Below are positions 37,478 to 46,736 of a stretch of DNA of 64,000 nt, one piece after another. Below the pieces are notes generated by a model. That model was not told the origin of the DNA. It was given only the letters and a program-made list of their open reading frames with translations, and ran no database searches. Each line of letters opens with the position of its first letter. Position 1 is the first letter of the stretch. The stretch is taken from assembly GCF_000423705.1 (NCBI RefSeq), contig NZ_AUIM01000011.1, positions 124,001 to 188,000 on the forward strand. Reading direction: 5' to 3'. The DNA is from Stappia stellulata DSM 5886. Its GTDB lineage: Bacteria > Pseudomonadota > Alphaproteobacteria > Rhizobiales > Stappiaceae. Position numbers and translations under genes: made by a program.

Positions 37478-39418
37478 ATGTCCGAAAATCTCTATCCGGT
37501 TCCGGCGGACATCGCCGCCACGGCGCTTGTCGACAACGCCAGGTACCAGGAAATGTATGAGGCCTCGGTCGCCGACCCGGAAGCCTTCTGGGCCCAACAC
37601 GGCAAGCGCATCGACTGGATCAAGCCCTATACCAAGGTCAAGAACACCTCCTTCGATCCGCACAACGTATCGATCAAATGGTTCGAGGACGGCACGCTCA
37701 ACGTGTCCGCCAACTGCGTCGACCGTCATGTGGCGACGCGCGGCGACAAGCCGGCGATCATCTGGGAAGGCGACGATCCGTCCGAACACAAGATCATCAC
37801 CTACAAGGAACTGCACCACGAGGTGAACAAATTCGCCAACGTGCTGCATGCCATGGGCGTGAAGAAGGGCGACCGCGTCACCCTCTACCTGCCGATGATC
37901 CCGGAAGCGGCCTATGCGATGCTTGCCTGCGCCCGCGTCGGCGCGGTGCATTCCATCGTCTTCGGCGGCTTTTCGCCCGACAGCCTCGCCCAGCGCATCA
38001 CCGGCTGCAAATCCAAGGTGGTAATCACCGCCGACGAGGGCCTGCGCGGCGGTCGCAAGGTTGCGCTCAAGGCCAATGTCGACAAGGCGGTCGAGGGTCT
38101 GGACGTCGACAAGGTCGTCGTCGTCAGGCGCACCGGCGGCGACGTCTCCATGAAGGACGGCCGCGACGTCTGGTATCACGAGGAAGCCGACCGCGTGTCG
38201 GACCATTGCGAACCGGTGGAAATGAACGCGGAAGATCCGCTGTTCATCCTCTACACCTCCGGCTCGACCGGTCAGCCCAAGGGCGTGCTGCACACCTCCG
38301 GCGGCTATCTCGCCTACGCCTCGATGACGCATGAGTATGTCTTCGACTGCAAGGACGACGACGTCTACTGGTGCACGGCTGATGTGGGCTGGGTGACCGG
38401 CCACTCCTATATCGTCTACGGACCGCTCGCCAATGGCGCCACCACGCTGATGTTCGAAGGCGTGCCGACCTATCCCTCGCCGGCCCGTTTCTGGGAGGTG
38501 GTCGACAAGCACAAGGTGTCGATCTTCTACACCGCGCCGACCGCGATCCGCTCGCTGATGGGAGCGGGTCCCGACCATGTCACCAAGACCTCGCGCAAGT
38601 CGCTGCGTATTCTGGGGTCCGTCGGCGAGCCGATCAATCCGGAAGCCTGGCAGTGGTACTACGATGTGGTGGGCGACGGTCGCTGCCCGATCGTCGACAC
38701 CTGGTGGCAGACGGAAACCGGCGGCATCCTGATCACGCCGCTACCGGGCGCCACCGACCTCAAGCCCGGTTCCGCGACCCGGCCCTTCTTCGGCGTCCAG
38801 CCGGCGCTGGTCGACGCGGAAGGCAAGATCCTGGAGGGCGCCACGGAAGGCAATCTCGTGCTGCTCGACAGCTGGCCGGGCCAGATGCGCACGGTCTACG
38901 GCGACCACGAGCGCTTCGTGCAGACCTATTTCTCTGCCTACAAGGGGATGTATTTCACCGGTGACGGCTGCCGCCGCGACGCCGACGGCTACTACTGGAT
39001 CACCGGCCGCGTCGACGACGTCATCAACGTCTCGGGCCACCGCATGGGCACGGCGGAAGTGGAATCCGCGCTCGTCGCCCATCCCAAGGTCTCCGAGGCC
39101 GCCGTGGTCGGCTATCCGCACGATCTCAAGGGGCAGGGCATCTACGTCTATGTGACGCTGATGGCCGGCGAGGAGCCGAGCGCCGAACTGGCCAAGGAGC
39201 TGCGGACCTGGGTGCGCAATGAAATCGGCCCGATCGCCTCGCCGGACCTGATCCAGTTCGCGCCGGGCCTGCCCAAGACCCGCTCGGGCAAGATCATGCG
39301 CCGCATCCTGCGCAAGATCGCCGAGGACAGCTTCGAAAACCTGGGCGACACCTCGACGCTGGCCGATCCGGCCGTGGTCGACGACCTGATCGAAAACCGG
39401 CAGAACCGTCCGGCCTGA
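37478..39418 (+). CDS. acs: Acetyl-CoA synthetase (AMP-forming)
   Basis: A 646-residue Acs of standard length that converts acetate, ATP and CoA to acetyl-CoA. It shows [16 protein letters not shown] (~residue 264), [31 protein letters not shown], and the C-terminal acetylation Lys in [14 protein letters not shown] (~609), the target of Pat-type acetyltransferases that switch Acs off. GGGAGG precedes the ATG. Possibly linked with the ActP-like symporter at 54 kb. Confidence 0.98.
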   Translation: MSENLYPVPADIAATALVDNARYQEMYEASVADPEAFWAQHGKRIDWIKPYTKVKNTSFDPHNVSIKWFEDGTLNVSANCVDRHVATRGDKPAIIWEGDDPSEHKIITYKELHHEVNKFANVLHAMGVKKGDRVTLYLPMIPEAAYAMLACARVGAVHSIVFGGFSPDSLAQRITGCKSKVVITADEGLRGGRKVALKANVDKAVEGLDVDKVVVVRRTGGDVSMKDGRDVWYHEEADRVSDHCEPVEMNAEDPLFILYTSGSTGQPKGVLHTSGGYLAYASMTHEYVFDCKDDDVYWCTADVGWVTGHSYIVYGPLANGATTLMFEGVPTYPSPARFWEVVDKHKVSIFYTAPTAIRSLMGAGPDHVTKTSRKSLRILGSVGEPINPEAWQWYYDVVGDGRCPIVDTWWQTETGGILITPLPGATDLKPGSATRPFFGVQPALVDAEGKILEGATEGNLVLLDSWPGQMRTVYGDHERFVQTYFSAYKGMYFTGDGCRRDADGYYWITGRVDDVINVSGHRMGTAEVESALVAHPKVSEAAVVGYPHDLKGQGIYVYVTLMAGEEPSAELAKELRTWVRNEIGPIASPDLIQFAPGLPKTRSGKIMRRILRKIAEDSFENLGDTSTLADPAVVDDLIENRQNRPA

Positions 39419-39452
39419 CGCCGGCTGACGGACCACGTCGAAACGAACGACA

Positions 39453-39480
39453 AACGCCGGGACCGCAAGGCCCCGGCGTT
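39453..39480. terminator. Hairpin between convergent acs and VWA gene
   Basis: AACGCCGGG (39453-39461) with CCCGGCGTT (39472-39480), a 9-base stem with a 10-base loop. There is no U-tract on the plus strand, so termination is uncertain. Confidence 0.45.
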
Positions 39481-39512
39481 CTGCAGTCTGGCGACCCGAC
39501 GCAGCCGTCCGC

Positions 39513-40898
39513 TCAGCGCGCGAGATAGGTCGTCTTGATCTGGTTGGCGATGGCCGAAAAACGCTCGATCAGCTCGTCGTCGTCATCGGCGAGATAATAG
39601 TCCGACGGCGTCGAGGCACATTGTTCCATGACCTTCTTGGCATTCGAATTGCCGCCGATCTGAAACCCGACGGTGATGATCTTGATGCCGCTGTCCTTGA
39701 CCTCCTTGCACAGCCGGATCGCGCGGTTGGTGGATTCCGGGGTGCTTCCTCGCATGAGCCAATCGTAATTCTTTCTCTTGAAGCGCAGCGGCGTGAAGTA
39801 TGTGTTGAACGCTCCGTCGGTCATCAACAGCATGTATTTCAGCACACGCTCGTCGGAATAGGGCGCCGGTCGCGCACTCGCCGGCCACAGGCCGGACCAG
39901 TTGCTCGACAATGTGTACCAGCCCCAGGCGATGCCGGATTGTCCCACGGTCTGCCCGCTGGCCCGGAGCTTGTCGATCGTATTCAGGATGCTGCCGTTTT
40001 TCGCCTTGGATCCCGGGTCGAGCGAAAGCGGGACCAGTTCCGCATCCGGACAGATCATGCTGCGACGTTCCAGTATTTTCCGCTCGTCGAAATAGCTTCC
40101 CTTCTTGTAGCCGGCGCGCACCGACCCCGGTCCGACCACCGCCGTTGTATAGCTGTCATCCGTATAGGCCTGCGCGCCGGTGCGTTCCGAAACGCAATAT
40201 TCGAACGACTTGCGCGACTTGTTCCATCCACCCGTCGCCTTGGTCGCCCGCGTCGTGCCGATATTCACCCCCGAGGCATAGGGAATGACGGCGATGCGGA
40301 CCTTCTCGTTGTCATCGGCGGAATCGGGCGGCACCAGCGTGTTCACAAAGGCCTCGGCGGCATCGCGCAACGCGCGGATCTTCGAACCGGCCATCGATCC
40401 GGTCACATCGAGCACCAACGCGGCCTCGACGCTCTTGGGATAGATCGCCTGCGCGGCGACCGACACGTCGAGCTTTTCCGGTCCAAGCCCCCCCAGGCTG
40501 ATGAAGAAGGTGGGAACGCTCGCGCTTGCCGCCACCGCAATCTGGCGGGTCTGCGTGTTGATCTGCGGCTCCTCGATCGTCACGGTCGCGCCGGCGACGC
40601 TGGAACCCTCGCCGTTGGCACCGAAATAGGCCGCGTAATTCTCGTCGAGGAACGACCGGATCTCGCCTTCCGACATGTTGCGGATCGACAGTTCGCGGGC
40701 CACCGCCAGCATCGCCGCGTCGAGGCCGCGCGACAGCGACTGGCGCTGGTTGACGGCCCGGGCAAAATCGATCCCCGCCCCGGCGGCCACGATCACGAAC
40801 ACCAGCACGATCGCAAAAAGCGGCAGGATCGCGCCCGCGCGGTCTTCGGCGAACGCGCACACACGCGCGATGTTCGCGTTGAACTTCCAGCCTGTCAT
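39513..40898 (-). CDS. TadG-like pilus-assembly/VWA domain protein
   Basis: A 461-residue protein. A Tad-type N-terminal TM segment (AILPLFAIVLVFVIVAAGAGIDFARA, core LPLFAIVLVFVIVAAGAG, about residue 24-42) is followed by an extracytoplasmic von Willebrand A domain starting at LVLDVTGSMAGSK (MIDAS, ~165) and ending with NSNAKKVMEQCAS and LADDDDELIERF. These proteins are secreted or anchored with Tad/Flp pili and bind surfaces or other proteins. No tad genes are adjacent. ATG 40898 follows GGAG; a CtrA-type box lies about 115 bases upstream. Confidence 0.88.
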   Translation of the reverse strand: MTGWKFNANIARVCAFAEDRAGAILPLFAIVLVFVIVAAGAGIDFARAVNQRQSLSRGLDAAMLAVARELSIRNMSEGEIRSFLDENYAAYFGANGEGSSVAGATVTIEEPQINTQTRQIAVAASASVPTFFISLGGLGPEKLDVSVAAQAIYPKSVEAALVLDVTGSMAGSKIRALRDAAEAFVNTLVPPDSADDNEKVRIAVIPYASGVNIGTTRATKATGGWNKSRKSFEYCVSERTGAQAYTDDSYTTAVVGPGSVRAGYKKGSYFDERKILERRSMICPDAELVPLSLDPGSKAKNGSILNTIDKLRASGQTVGQSGIAWGWYTLSSNWSGLWPASARPAPYSDERVLKYMLLMTDGAFNTYFTPLRFKRKNYDWLMRGSTPESTNRAIRLCKEVKDSGIKIITVGFQIGGNSNAKKVMEQCASTPSDYYLADDDDELIERFSAIANQIKTTYLAR

Positions 40899-41013
40899 CT
40901 CACGCACTCCAGCGGCGCCGTCGTCCGGCGTCCTTTTGCGGTGACAATGCGCGCGAAAAGACTTTGGCCTTGTTAACACCGCTGTACAGGCAGTGGGCAT
41001 TTTGCCTGCAGAA

Positions 41014-41029
41014 TTAACAAACCCTTAAC
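41014..41029. promoter_or_regulatory. Candidate CtrA box upstream of the VWA gene
   Basis: TTAA (41014-41017), CAAACCC, TTAAC (41025-41029) is an exact TTAA-N7-TTAAC match 116 bases upstream of the VWA start codon. The other flanking gene ends, rather than starts, here, so the VWA gene is the target if it works. Confidence 0.55.
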
Positions 41030-41059
41030 CCGACTGGAGAAAGCCGGGCGGGTCGCCGG

Positions 41060-41617
41060 TCACGGTTCCAGTTCGGTGTCCCAGTAAAGAAAGTCGAGCC
41101 AGCTGTCGTGGAGGTAGTTCGGCGGAAACTGACGGCCGTTGTTGTGCAGGTCCTGCACGCTCGGCGCAAACGGCATGTGGAACGGCCACATGCCGATGTC
41201 CTTGCAGGACTTGTTGGCCTTGCGCAGATTGCAGGGCGAACAGGCCGTTATCACGTTCTGCCAGGTGGTCTGGCCGCCGCTGGAGCGGGGCACGAGATGG
41301 TCGAAGGTCAGTTCCTCGCGGGCGCCGCAATACTGGCACTGGAACCGGTCGCGCAGAAAAACATTGAAACGGGTAAAGGCGGGATAGCGGTTTGGCTTGA
41401 TGTAGCTTTTCAGGGAAACAACGCTGGGAAGCCGGAATTCGCTGCTCGGACTTCGAACGGAAACATCATACTCGGAGACAATGTTCACCCGATCGAGAAA
41501 CACGGCTTTCACCGCGTCCTGCCACCCCCAGAGCGACAGCGGATAATAGGCAAGTGGCCGGTAGTCCGCATTCAAAACAAGGGCCGGATGCGCCCCTGGA
41601 GAGATAGCGACATTCAC
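41060..41617 (-). CDS. HNH endonuclease family protein
   Basis: A 185-residue HNH nuclease-like protein. It has LVLNADYRPLAYYPLSLWGWQDA (family N-terminus; core PLAYYPLSLWGWQDA), zinc-binding CQYCG and CSPCN, and the HNH core LTFDHLVPRSSGGQTTWQNVITAC. It is widespread on alphaproteobacterial chromosomes with unknown target, possibly repair or RNA/DNA processing. The start is a GTG at 41617 preceded by GAGGAG; an upstream ATG at 41722 would add 35 residues that do not look conserved. Confidence 0.88.
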   Translation of the reverse strand: MNVAISPGAHPALVLNADYRPLAYYPLSLWGWQDAVKAVFLDRVNIVSEYDVSVRSPSSEFRLPSVVSLKSYIKPNRYPAFTRFNVFLRDRFQCQYCGAREELTFDHLVPRSSGGQTTWQNVITACSPCNLRKANKSCKDIGMWPFHMPFAPSVQDLHNNGRQFPPNYLHDSWLDFLYWDTELEP

Positions 41618-41715
41618 ACCTTCGCTCCTCGTGCCGTTCAGGAACGGGAACAGCGCCTCGGCGCGTCCCGATGCCGGCATAGTGTAGAGCGACAGTGACA
41701 GTCTTGTGAAGCGCA

Positions 41716-41751
41716 TAACCACGCGCGACGTTGGGTCGCGCGTGGTTTTTT
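41716..41751 (+). terminator. Strong intrinsic terminator oriented on the plus strand
   Basis: AACCACGCGCGAC (41716-41728), loop GTTGG, GTCGCGCGTGGTT (41734-41746), then a T-run to 41751. The flanking genes (leuC and HNH) are both on the minus strand, where the stem is followed by only two T. Confidence 0.85.
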
Positions 41752-41761
41752 TGCCCTTGCG

Positions 41762-43174
41762 TCAGGCTTTCGGCCAGTCGCGGATGTCGACGAAGTGACC
41801 GGCGATGGCCGCAGCCGCCGCCATCGTCGGCGACACGAGGTGCGTGCGGCCCTTGAAGCCCTGACGGCCCTCGAAGTTGCGGTTCGAGGTGGAGGCACAG
41901 CGCTCGCCCGGCGCCAGCTTGTCGGCGTTCATGGCAAGACACATCGAACAGCCCGGTTCGCGCCATTCAAAGCCGGCGTCCTTGAAGATCGCATCAAGGC
42001 CTTCAGCCTCCGCCTGCGCCTTCACCAGACCGGATCCGGGAACCACCATCGCGCTGACGGTGTCCGCGACCTTGTGGCCGCGCACCACCTCGGCGGCGGC
42101 GCGCAGATCCTCGATGCGCCCGTTGGTGCAGGAACCGATGAACACACGGTCGAGCGTGATGTCCGTGATCGGCGTTCCCGCTTCCAGGCCCATGTACTGC
42201 AGCGCGCGTTTCTTGGAGGACTTGCGGTTCTCCTCCGCGATCTCTTCGGGGTCCGGCACGCTGCCGGTCACCGACACGACATCCTCGGGGCTGGACCCCC
42301 AGGTGACGATCGGCGGAAGGTTGGCCGCATCGAGACGGATTTCCTTGTCGAAATGCGCGCCCTCGTCGGTGAACAGCGTCTTCCAGTAGGCCACCGCCTG
42401 ATCCCACGCGGCGCCCTTGGGCGCCTTGGGACGGTCCTTGATATAGGCGAAGGTCTTCTCGTCCGGCGCGATCAGGCCGGCGCGCGCGCCCGCCTCGATC
42501 GACATGTTGCAGACGGTCATGCGGCCCTCGATCGAAAGCGCGCGAATGGCATCGCCCGCGTATTCGATCACATGGCCTGTGCCGCCGGCGGTGCCGATCT
42601 CGCCGATGATGGCGAGAATGATATCCTTGGCCGTCACGCCGTCCGGCAATTCGCCGTCGACGGTGACCCGCATGTTCTTGGCTTTCTTCTGGATCAGCGT
42701 CTGGGTGGCGAGCACATGCTCGACCTCCGAAGTGCCGATGCCATGCGCCAGCGCGCCGAATGCGCCGTGGGTGGACGTATGACTGTCGCCGCACACGATG
42801 GTCATGCCGGGCAGGGTAAAGCCCTGCTCGGGGCCGACGATATGCACGATACCCTGACGGTTGTCCGTCTCGCTGTAATACTCGATGCCGAAAGCGCCGG
42901 CATTCTTGGCGAGCGTGTCGACCTGCAGCGCCGATTCCGGATCGTCGATGCCATGGCTGCGGTCCGTGGTCGGCACATTGTGGTCGACAACGGCCAGCGT
43001 CTTGCCGGGCTGGCGCACCTGGCGACCGGTCATGCGCAGCCCCTCGAAGGCCTGCGGACTGGTGACTTCGTGCACCAGGTGGCGGTCGATGTAGAGCAGG
43101 CTCGTACCGTCTTCCTGCGTGTCGACGAGGTGGTCGTCCCAGATCTTGTCGTAGAGGGTTCTCGACGTGCTCAT
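41762..43174 (-). CDS. leuC: 3-isopropylmalate dehydratase large subunit
   Basis: A 470-residue aconitase-family enzyme of leucine biosynthesis. [4Fe-4S] ligands are in FIGSCTNGR (~residue 349) and the CSMCLAMN motif (~412, 415). [22 protein letters not shown] and [18 protein letters not shown]-type segments (core [14 protein letters not shown]) are conserved. It works with LeuD, not in this window. AAGGAG lies upstream of ATG 43174. Confidence 0.98.
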   Translation of the reverse strand: MSTSRTLYDKIWDDHLVDTQEDGTSLLYIDRHLVHEVTSPQAFEGLRMTGRQVRQPGKTLAVVDHNVPTTDRSHGIDDPESALQVDTLAKNAGAFGIEYYSETDNRQGIVHIVGPEQGFTLPGMTIVCGDSHTSTHGAFGALAHGIGTSEVEHVLATQTLIQKKAKNMRVTVDGELPDGVTAKDIILAIIGEIGTAGGTGHVIEYAGDAIRALSIEGRMTVCNMSIEAGARAGLIAPDEKTFAYIKDRPKAPKGAAWDQAVAYWKTLFTDEGAHFDKEIRLDAANLPPIVTWGSSPEDVVSVTGSVPDPEEIAEENRKSSKKRALQYMGLEAGTPITDITLDRVFIGSCTNGRIEDLRAAAEVVRGHKVADTVSAMVVPGSGLVKAQAEAEGLDAIFKDAGFEWREPGCSMCLAMNADKLAPGERCASTSNRNFEGRQGFKGRTHLVSPTMAAAAAIAGHFVDIRDWPKA

Positions 43175-43551
43175 CCGTCTCTCCTTGAAAAACTTGCGGG
43201 GGGCCGGCGCGTCGGCGCGCGGCGAACTCGGGGCCGTGTCAGCCCAGATCGTCCAGTCCGATGGCGGCGCTCAGCCGGGCATGGAAACGCGACGGCAGGC
43301 GCCGACGGTCGCACATGATGACGCGGCGCCAGGGCATCGTCCGCCCGGCGACTTCGTGTCCGCATGTATCGGCATTCGACATTCGAAAAAGGCCCTGCCG
43401 CTGAAAGATCCCTGATGCTCCGCCTTTCCCTCGAACCGCGGTCGTCTCGAGGCGGACAACGGGCGGTTCGCCAGACAAGGCGGCTCCGCGTCCTTCAATG
43501 GCGCAGAACCCCCGTTCGGGTCAAGGTCGGATCGTTCGCAAGGGCCGGCGT
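43175..43551. other. Intergenic region between the DUF2336 gene and leuC
   Basis: These 377 bases hold the leuC Shine-Dalgarno and presumably its promoter. I see no convincing gene, leucine-codon leader peptide or terminator-antiterminator pair. Confidence 0.45.
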
Positions 43552-44616
43552 TCAGCGCATCTTCAGGAGGCGGACGGCGCGGCTTGCCTCCATCTGGCTG
43601 AGGGCGGAGAACTCCCGAACGGCGGCGTCCACGGTGTCATCGGCAAGCGACAGCGCCTGACGGCGCGCGGTGGCGACCAACCGAAATGTCGCCTCGCTCA
43701 CGCCCAGCGCCCGGCCGAGAATGACGGCGGTGTCGACGGCGAGCGCATTGAAGGCCCCTTGCGCGATCGCTACCGGGATCTGAAGGATCTGGGCGGCGAG
43801 CCAGCCGAGATCGTCGATCCGCTTCTCACGGGCCAGATGCGTGACCGCCTCGTCCACCTGCATCTTGCCGGCGTTGATCTCGTCGAGCATCAGCTTGCGC
43901 GCCATGCGCGCGCGCCGGGCCACCCCTTTTTCGGCCATATAGGCCTGCTGGGCAATCTCGACGGCATGTTCCATTTCATCCGCCGGCAACTGCGTCACGA
44001 AATCGCCGAGCTTCTTGCGCAGGCCTTCGGTGAGGGCATTGCGGATCTTGCCGGCCATGCTTCCGTCGTCGCGCGAGCGTGCCAGGAGGTTCTGCTGGAC
44101 GGTGGAGTCCTCGCCCCCGCGTTCAAGCAACACCTCGACGCCCTTTTGCGAAAAGGCAGCGCCCTCGTTTCCGGAAATTGCCTGGAGAACCTCGCGACCG
44201 CTCTTCTCGACGATCACCTCCGTCACCGCCTCAGACACGCTCTCGCGCTTGGCAATCGCCATGCGATAGGCGTCGTCGCGATTTTCCGCGATCTCGACGA
44301 GTTGCGCATCGGTGAGTTTCGTCGACTGTTCGAGCACCGGCCGGGCGACCGCGATGGACTCGTCGCTGGCCATCTTGAAGGCAAGGGCTTCCGGCGTTCG
44401 CTCCATCGGCGCCAGCTTCTGCGCCAATTCGGCGCGCACGGACTCCGTCAACTGGTCGAGGATACGTCCGACCACCTCGCAAAAAAGCGCGTTCTCGTCG
44501 TCGCTGGGCGTCTTTTGCACGGCGTCGAAGGCCTGGGTGATTGCCAGGACCAGACCGCGCCGATCGTCGGGAGTTGCGGCAAGGCTGAGAGCCTTGATAC
44601 TTGCGAGGGTTTGCAC
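43552..44616 (-). CDS. DUF2336 domain-containing protein
   Basis: A 354-residue, largely helical soluble protein with HEAT-like repeating helices: DDENALFCEVVGRILDQL, ALAFKMASDESIAVARPVLEQS (core ASDESIAVARPVLEQS) and EVLQAISGNEGAAFSQKGVEVL (core AISGNEGAAFSQKG) are typical of DUF2336. The family is alphaproteobacterial and of unknown function, sometimes linked to two-component or chemotaxis-like systems. GTG 44616, with GAGG nine bases upstream, is preferred to ATG 44673, which would add a basic 19-residue stretch crossing a hairpin. Confidence 0.82.
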   Translation of the reverse strand: MQTLASIKALSLAATPDDRRGLVLAITQAFDAVQKTPSDDENALFCEVVGRILDQLTESVRAELAQKLAPMERTPEALAFKMASDESIAVARPVLEQSTKLTDAQLVEIAENRDDAYRMAIAKRESVSEAVTEVIVEKSGREVLQAISGNEGAAFSQKGVEVLLERGGEDSTVQQNLLARSRDDGSMAGKIRNALTEGLRKKLGDFVTQLPADEMEHAVEIAQQAYMAEKGVARRARMARKLMLDEINAGKMQVDEAVTHLAREKRIDDLGWLAAQILQIPVAIAQGAFNALAVDTAVILGRALGVSEATFRLVATARRQALSLADDTVDAAVREFSALSQMEASRAVRLLKMR

Positions 44617-44636
44617 AGTGGACCTCGTCGGAATTC

Positions 44637-44657
44637 GGTTACGTTTTTGTTGTAACC
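44637..44657. promoter_or_regulatory. Inverted repeat in the DUF2336 leader
   Basis: GGTTAC (44637-44642), nine bases, GTAACC (44652-44657), a perfect dyad 20-41 bases before the GTG start. It may be an operator or a leader hairpin. Confidence 0.45.
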
Positions 44658-44853
44658 GTATTTGGGTCGGCAAAGACGAGGATTCGGTTAATTCGAATAA
44701 ACAAACACAGCTGACCCTGCGCCATGGTAAATATTGGTCATATCCAACGCTCCCCAGACTGTCGCGAACTGCGTTCGCATCCGGAATTTTGCCAGAATCG
44801 CGAGAAGATCCGTTAACGGGCTCACCTGTCCTTCCCGTTCTTGAGCCGGGTCG

Positions 44854-46146
44854 CTAGCGCATCAGGTCAGGCAGGAAAAGCACCAGCCCCGGGATCAGGA
44901 CGATCAGCGCCAGCCGCACGATATCCGCCGCCACGAACGGCAGGATTCCGCGAAAGATCGTCGAGAGCTTCACATCCGGGAGAACCGACTTCAGCACGAA
45001 GACATTCAGTCCCACCGGCGGTGTGATCAGGCTGATCTCGGTCACCACCACGACGACGATGCCGAACCAGACGAGGTCATACCCGAGCGCGGCCATCACG
45101 GGCGCGAAAATGGGCACGGTCAGGAGCACCATGGACAGGCTTTCCAGCACCATGCCGAGGCAGAGATAGACGAGCAGGACCGCGGCCAGGATGACGGGGG
45201 CCGGCAGCTCCGAGGCACGCGCGAACCCGGAGAGCGCCGACGGCAGGCCCGCGATGTTGACGAAATTGGAAAAGATCAGCGCGCCGATCAGCACCATGAA
45301 CATCATCGTCGTCGTCGCGGCGGTATCGGCGAGCGTTTCCAGCAGGCCGCGCAGGGTCAGCCGGCCGCGGGCGAGGGCGATGACGAAGGCACCGCTGGCG
45401 CCGATGCCGGCCGCCTCGGTTGCGGTGAAGGCGCCCGTGTAGATCCCCCCGATCACCAGGACGAACAGGCCGACGATCCCGGCCACCCCCCGCAGCGCCC
45501 TGAACCGGGCGGCATAGGGCATGCGCTCGGCCGGCGGCCCGGCGGCCGGATTGCGCCAGCAGGTGATGCGCACCGCCGCCATGTAGCCCAGGACGCCGAG
45601 GATCCCCGGCACGATACCGGCGATGAACAGCCGCGCGATGTCCTGCTGCGCCGTAACCCCGTAAAGAACCAGAATGACGCTCGGCGGAATGAGAATGCCG
45701 AGCGTGCCGCCTGCGGCGATCACGCCGCTCGCCAGACCGTCGTCGTAGCGGTAGCGGCGCATCTGCGGCAGCGCCACCTTGCCCATGGTCGCGGCGGTGG
45801 CGAGCGACGAGCCGCACACGGCGGAAAAGCCGCCGCAGGCAACCGCCGTCGCCATCGCCAGCCCGCCCCGGCGATGCCCGAGCCAGGCATGGCAGGCAGC
45901 GTAGAGTTCATCCGAGAGCCCCGCGCGCGTCACCAGATTGCCCATCAGGACGAAGAGCGGTACCACCGACAGCGAATAGGACAGACCGGTGTCGAAGGTC
46001 GTCTGGCCGACGATCGCGAGCGCCGGGCCGATGCCGAGCATCGCGGCGAGGCCGAGACCGCCCACGGCGGCCATCGCCATGGCGATGGGCACGCCCGCGA
46101 ACATCACCACGACGAGGATCAGGAGGCCGGGCAACCAGGTTTCCAT
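44854..46146 (-). CDS. TRAP transporter large permease (DctM)
   Basis: A 430-residue, very hydrophobic protein with about 12 helices and the DctM/ion-transporter pattern: FAGVPIAMAMAAVGGLG, GNLVTRAGLSDELY, GILIPPSVILVLYGV and LNVFVLKSV near the end. It carries the transport path driven by the Na+ or H+ gradient. ATG 46146 is used because GGAAG precedes it; a start 9 codons earlier lacks one. Last gene of the minus-strand catabolic operon. Confidence 0.93.
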   Translation of the reverse strand: METWLPGLLILVVVMFAGVPIAMAMAAVGGLGLAAMLGIGPALAIVGQTTFDTGLSYSLSVVPLFVLMGNLVTRAGLSDELYAACHAWLGHRRGGLAMATAVACGGFSAVCGSSLATAATMGKVALPQMRRYRYDDGLASGVIAAGGTLGILIPPSVILVLYGVTAQQDIARLFIAGIVPGILGVLGYMAAVRITCWRNPAAGPPAERMPYAARFRALRGVAGIVGLFVLVIGGIYTGAFTATEAAGIGASGAFVIALARGRLTLRGLLETLADTAATTTMMFMVLIGALIFSNFVNIAGLPSALSGFARASELPAPVILAAVLLVYLCLGMVLESLSMVLLTVPIFAPVMAALGYDLVWFGIVVVVVTEISLITPPVGLNVFVLKSVLPDVKLSTIFRGILPFVAADIVRLALIVLIPGLVLFLPDLMR

Positions 46147-46235
46147 GGAGACAGCTTCCAGTTGGATGCGCACGACAAAGCGGCGCGACAGGGACGGAAG
46201 ACGCTGGCGTGCAGCCGGACCGGACAGTCCGGCGG

Positions 46236-46736
46236 TCAGTCGCGCCGGAAGACAACGACGAGGGCAACCACGGCAGCGATGGCGGTGAAGGCAGCCATCG
46301 TGCCCGCAACCGGGCCGAGCGGGATGCCGAGATAGACGGTCGCGTCGCCATAAGCCATGAAATCGCCCGCGCTCACGAAGAGACGCCAGGCAAGCACCGA
46401 CAGCACCACGGCGGTGACCGCGGCCGCGCCGACGGCGAACCCGCGCCGCACCGGGCCGGGCAGGCGCGCGGTCAAAAGATCGACCGACACATGCTCGCGC
46501 CGCGCGGTCGCGATCGGCAGGCCGACGAAGATCACCAGGGCCAGCAGCACCTCGGTGAGTTCATAGGCCCCGGCCAGCGGCGCGGAGAAAAGCTCGCGCC
46601 CCAACACATCGACGAAGGTCACGACCATCATCGTCAACAGCAGGAGCGAGGCGACAAGGCGCAGCAAAAGGCCCGCCGCCCCGACGAGGCGGCGCATGCC
46701 GCCGCCCCCGTTTTCGCCGAACCTCGGTGCCGTCAT
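46236..46736 (-). CDS. TRAP transporter small permease (DctQ)
   Basis: A 166-residue protein with four helices. VVTFVDVLGRELFSAPLAGAYELTEVLL contains the DctQ core FVDVLGRELFSAPLAGAYEL, and ARREHVSVDLLTARLP is the conserved loop. It forms a complex with DctM. ATG 46736 overlaps the dctP stop (ATGA); the large permease follows after 89 bases. Confidence 0.92.
   Translation of the reverse strand: MTAPRFGENGGGGMRRLVGAAGLLLRLVASLLLLTMMVVTFVDVLGRELFSAPLAGAYELTEVLLALVIFVGLPIATARREHVSVDLLTARLPGPVRRGFAVGAAAVTAVVLSVLAWRLFVSAGDFMAYGDATVYLGIPLGPVAGTMAAFTAIAAVVALVVVFRRD

Noticed and set aside
43175-43551. Leucine attenuator before leuC
   Set aside because: No short frame with clustered Leu codons and no alternative terminator stem could be found.
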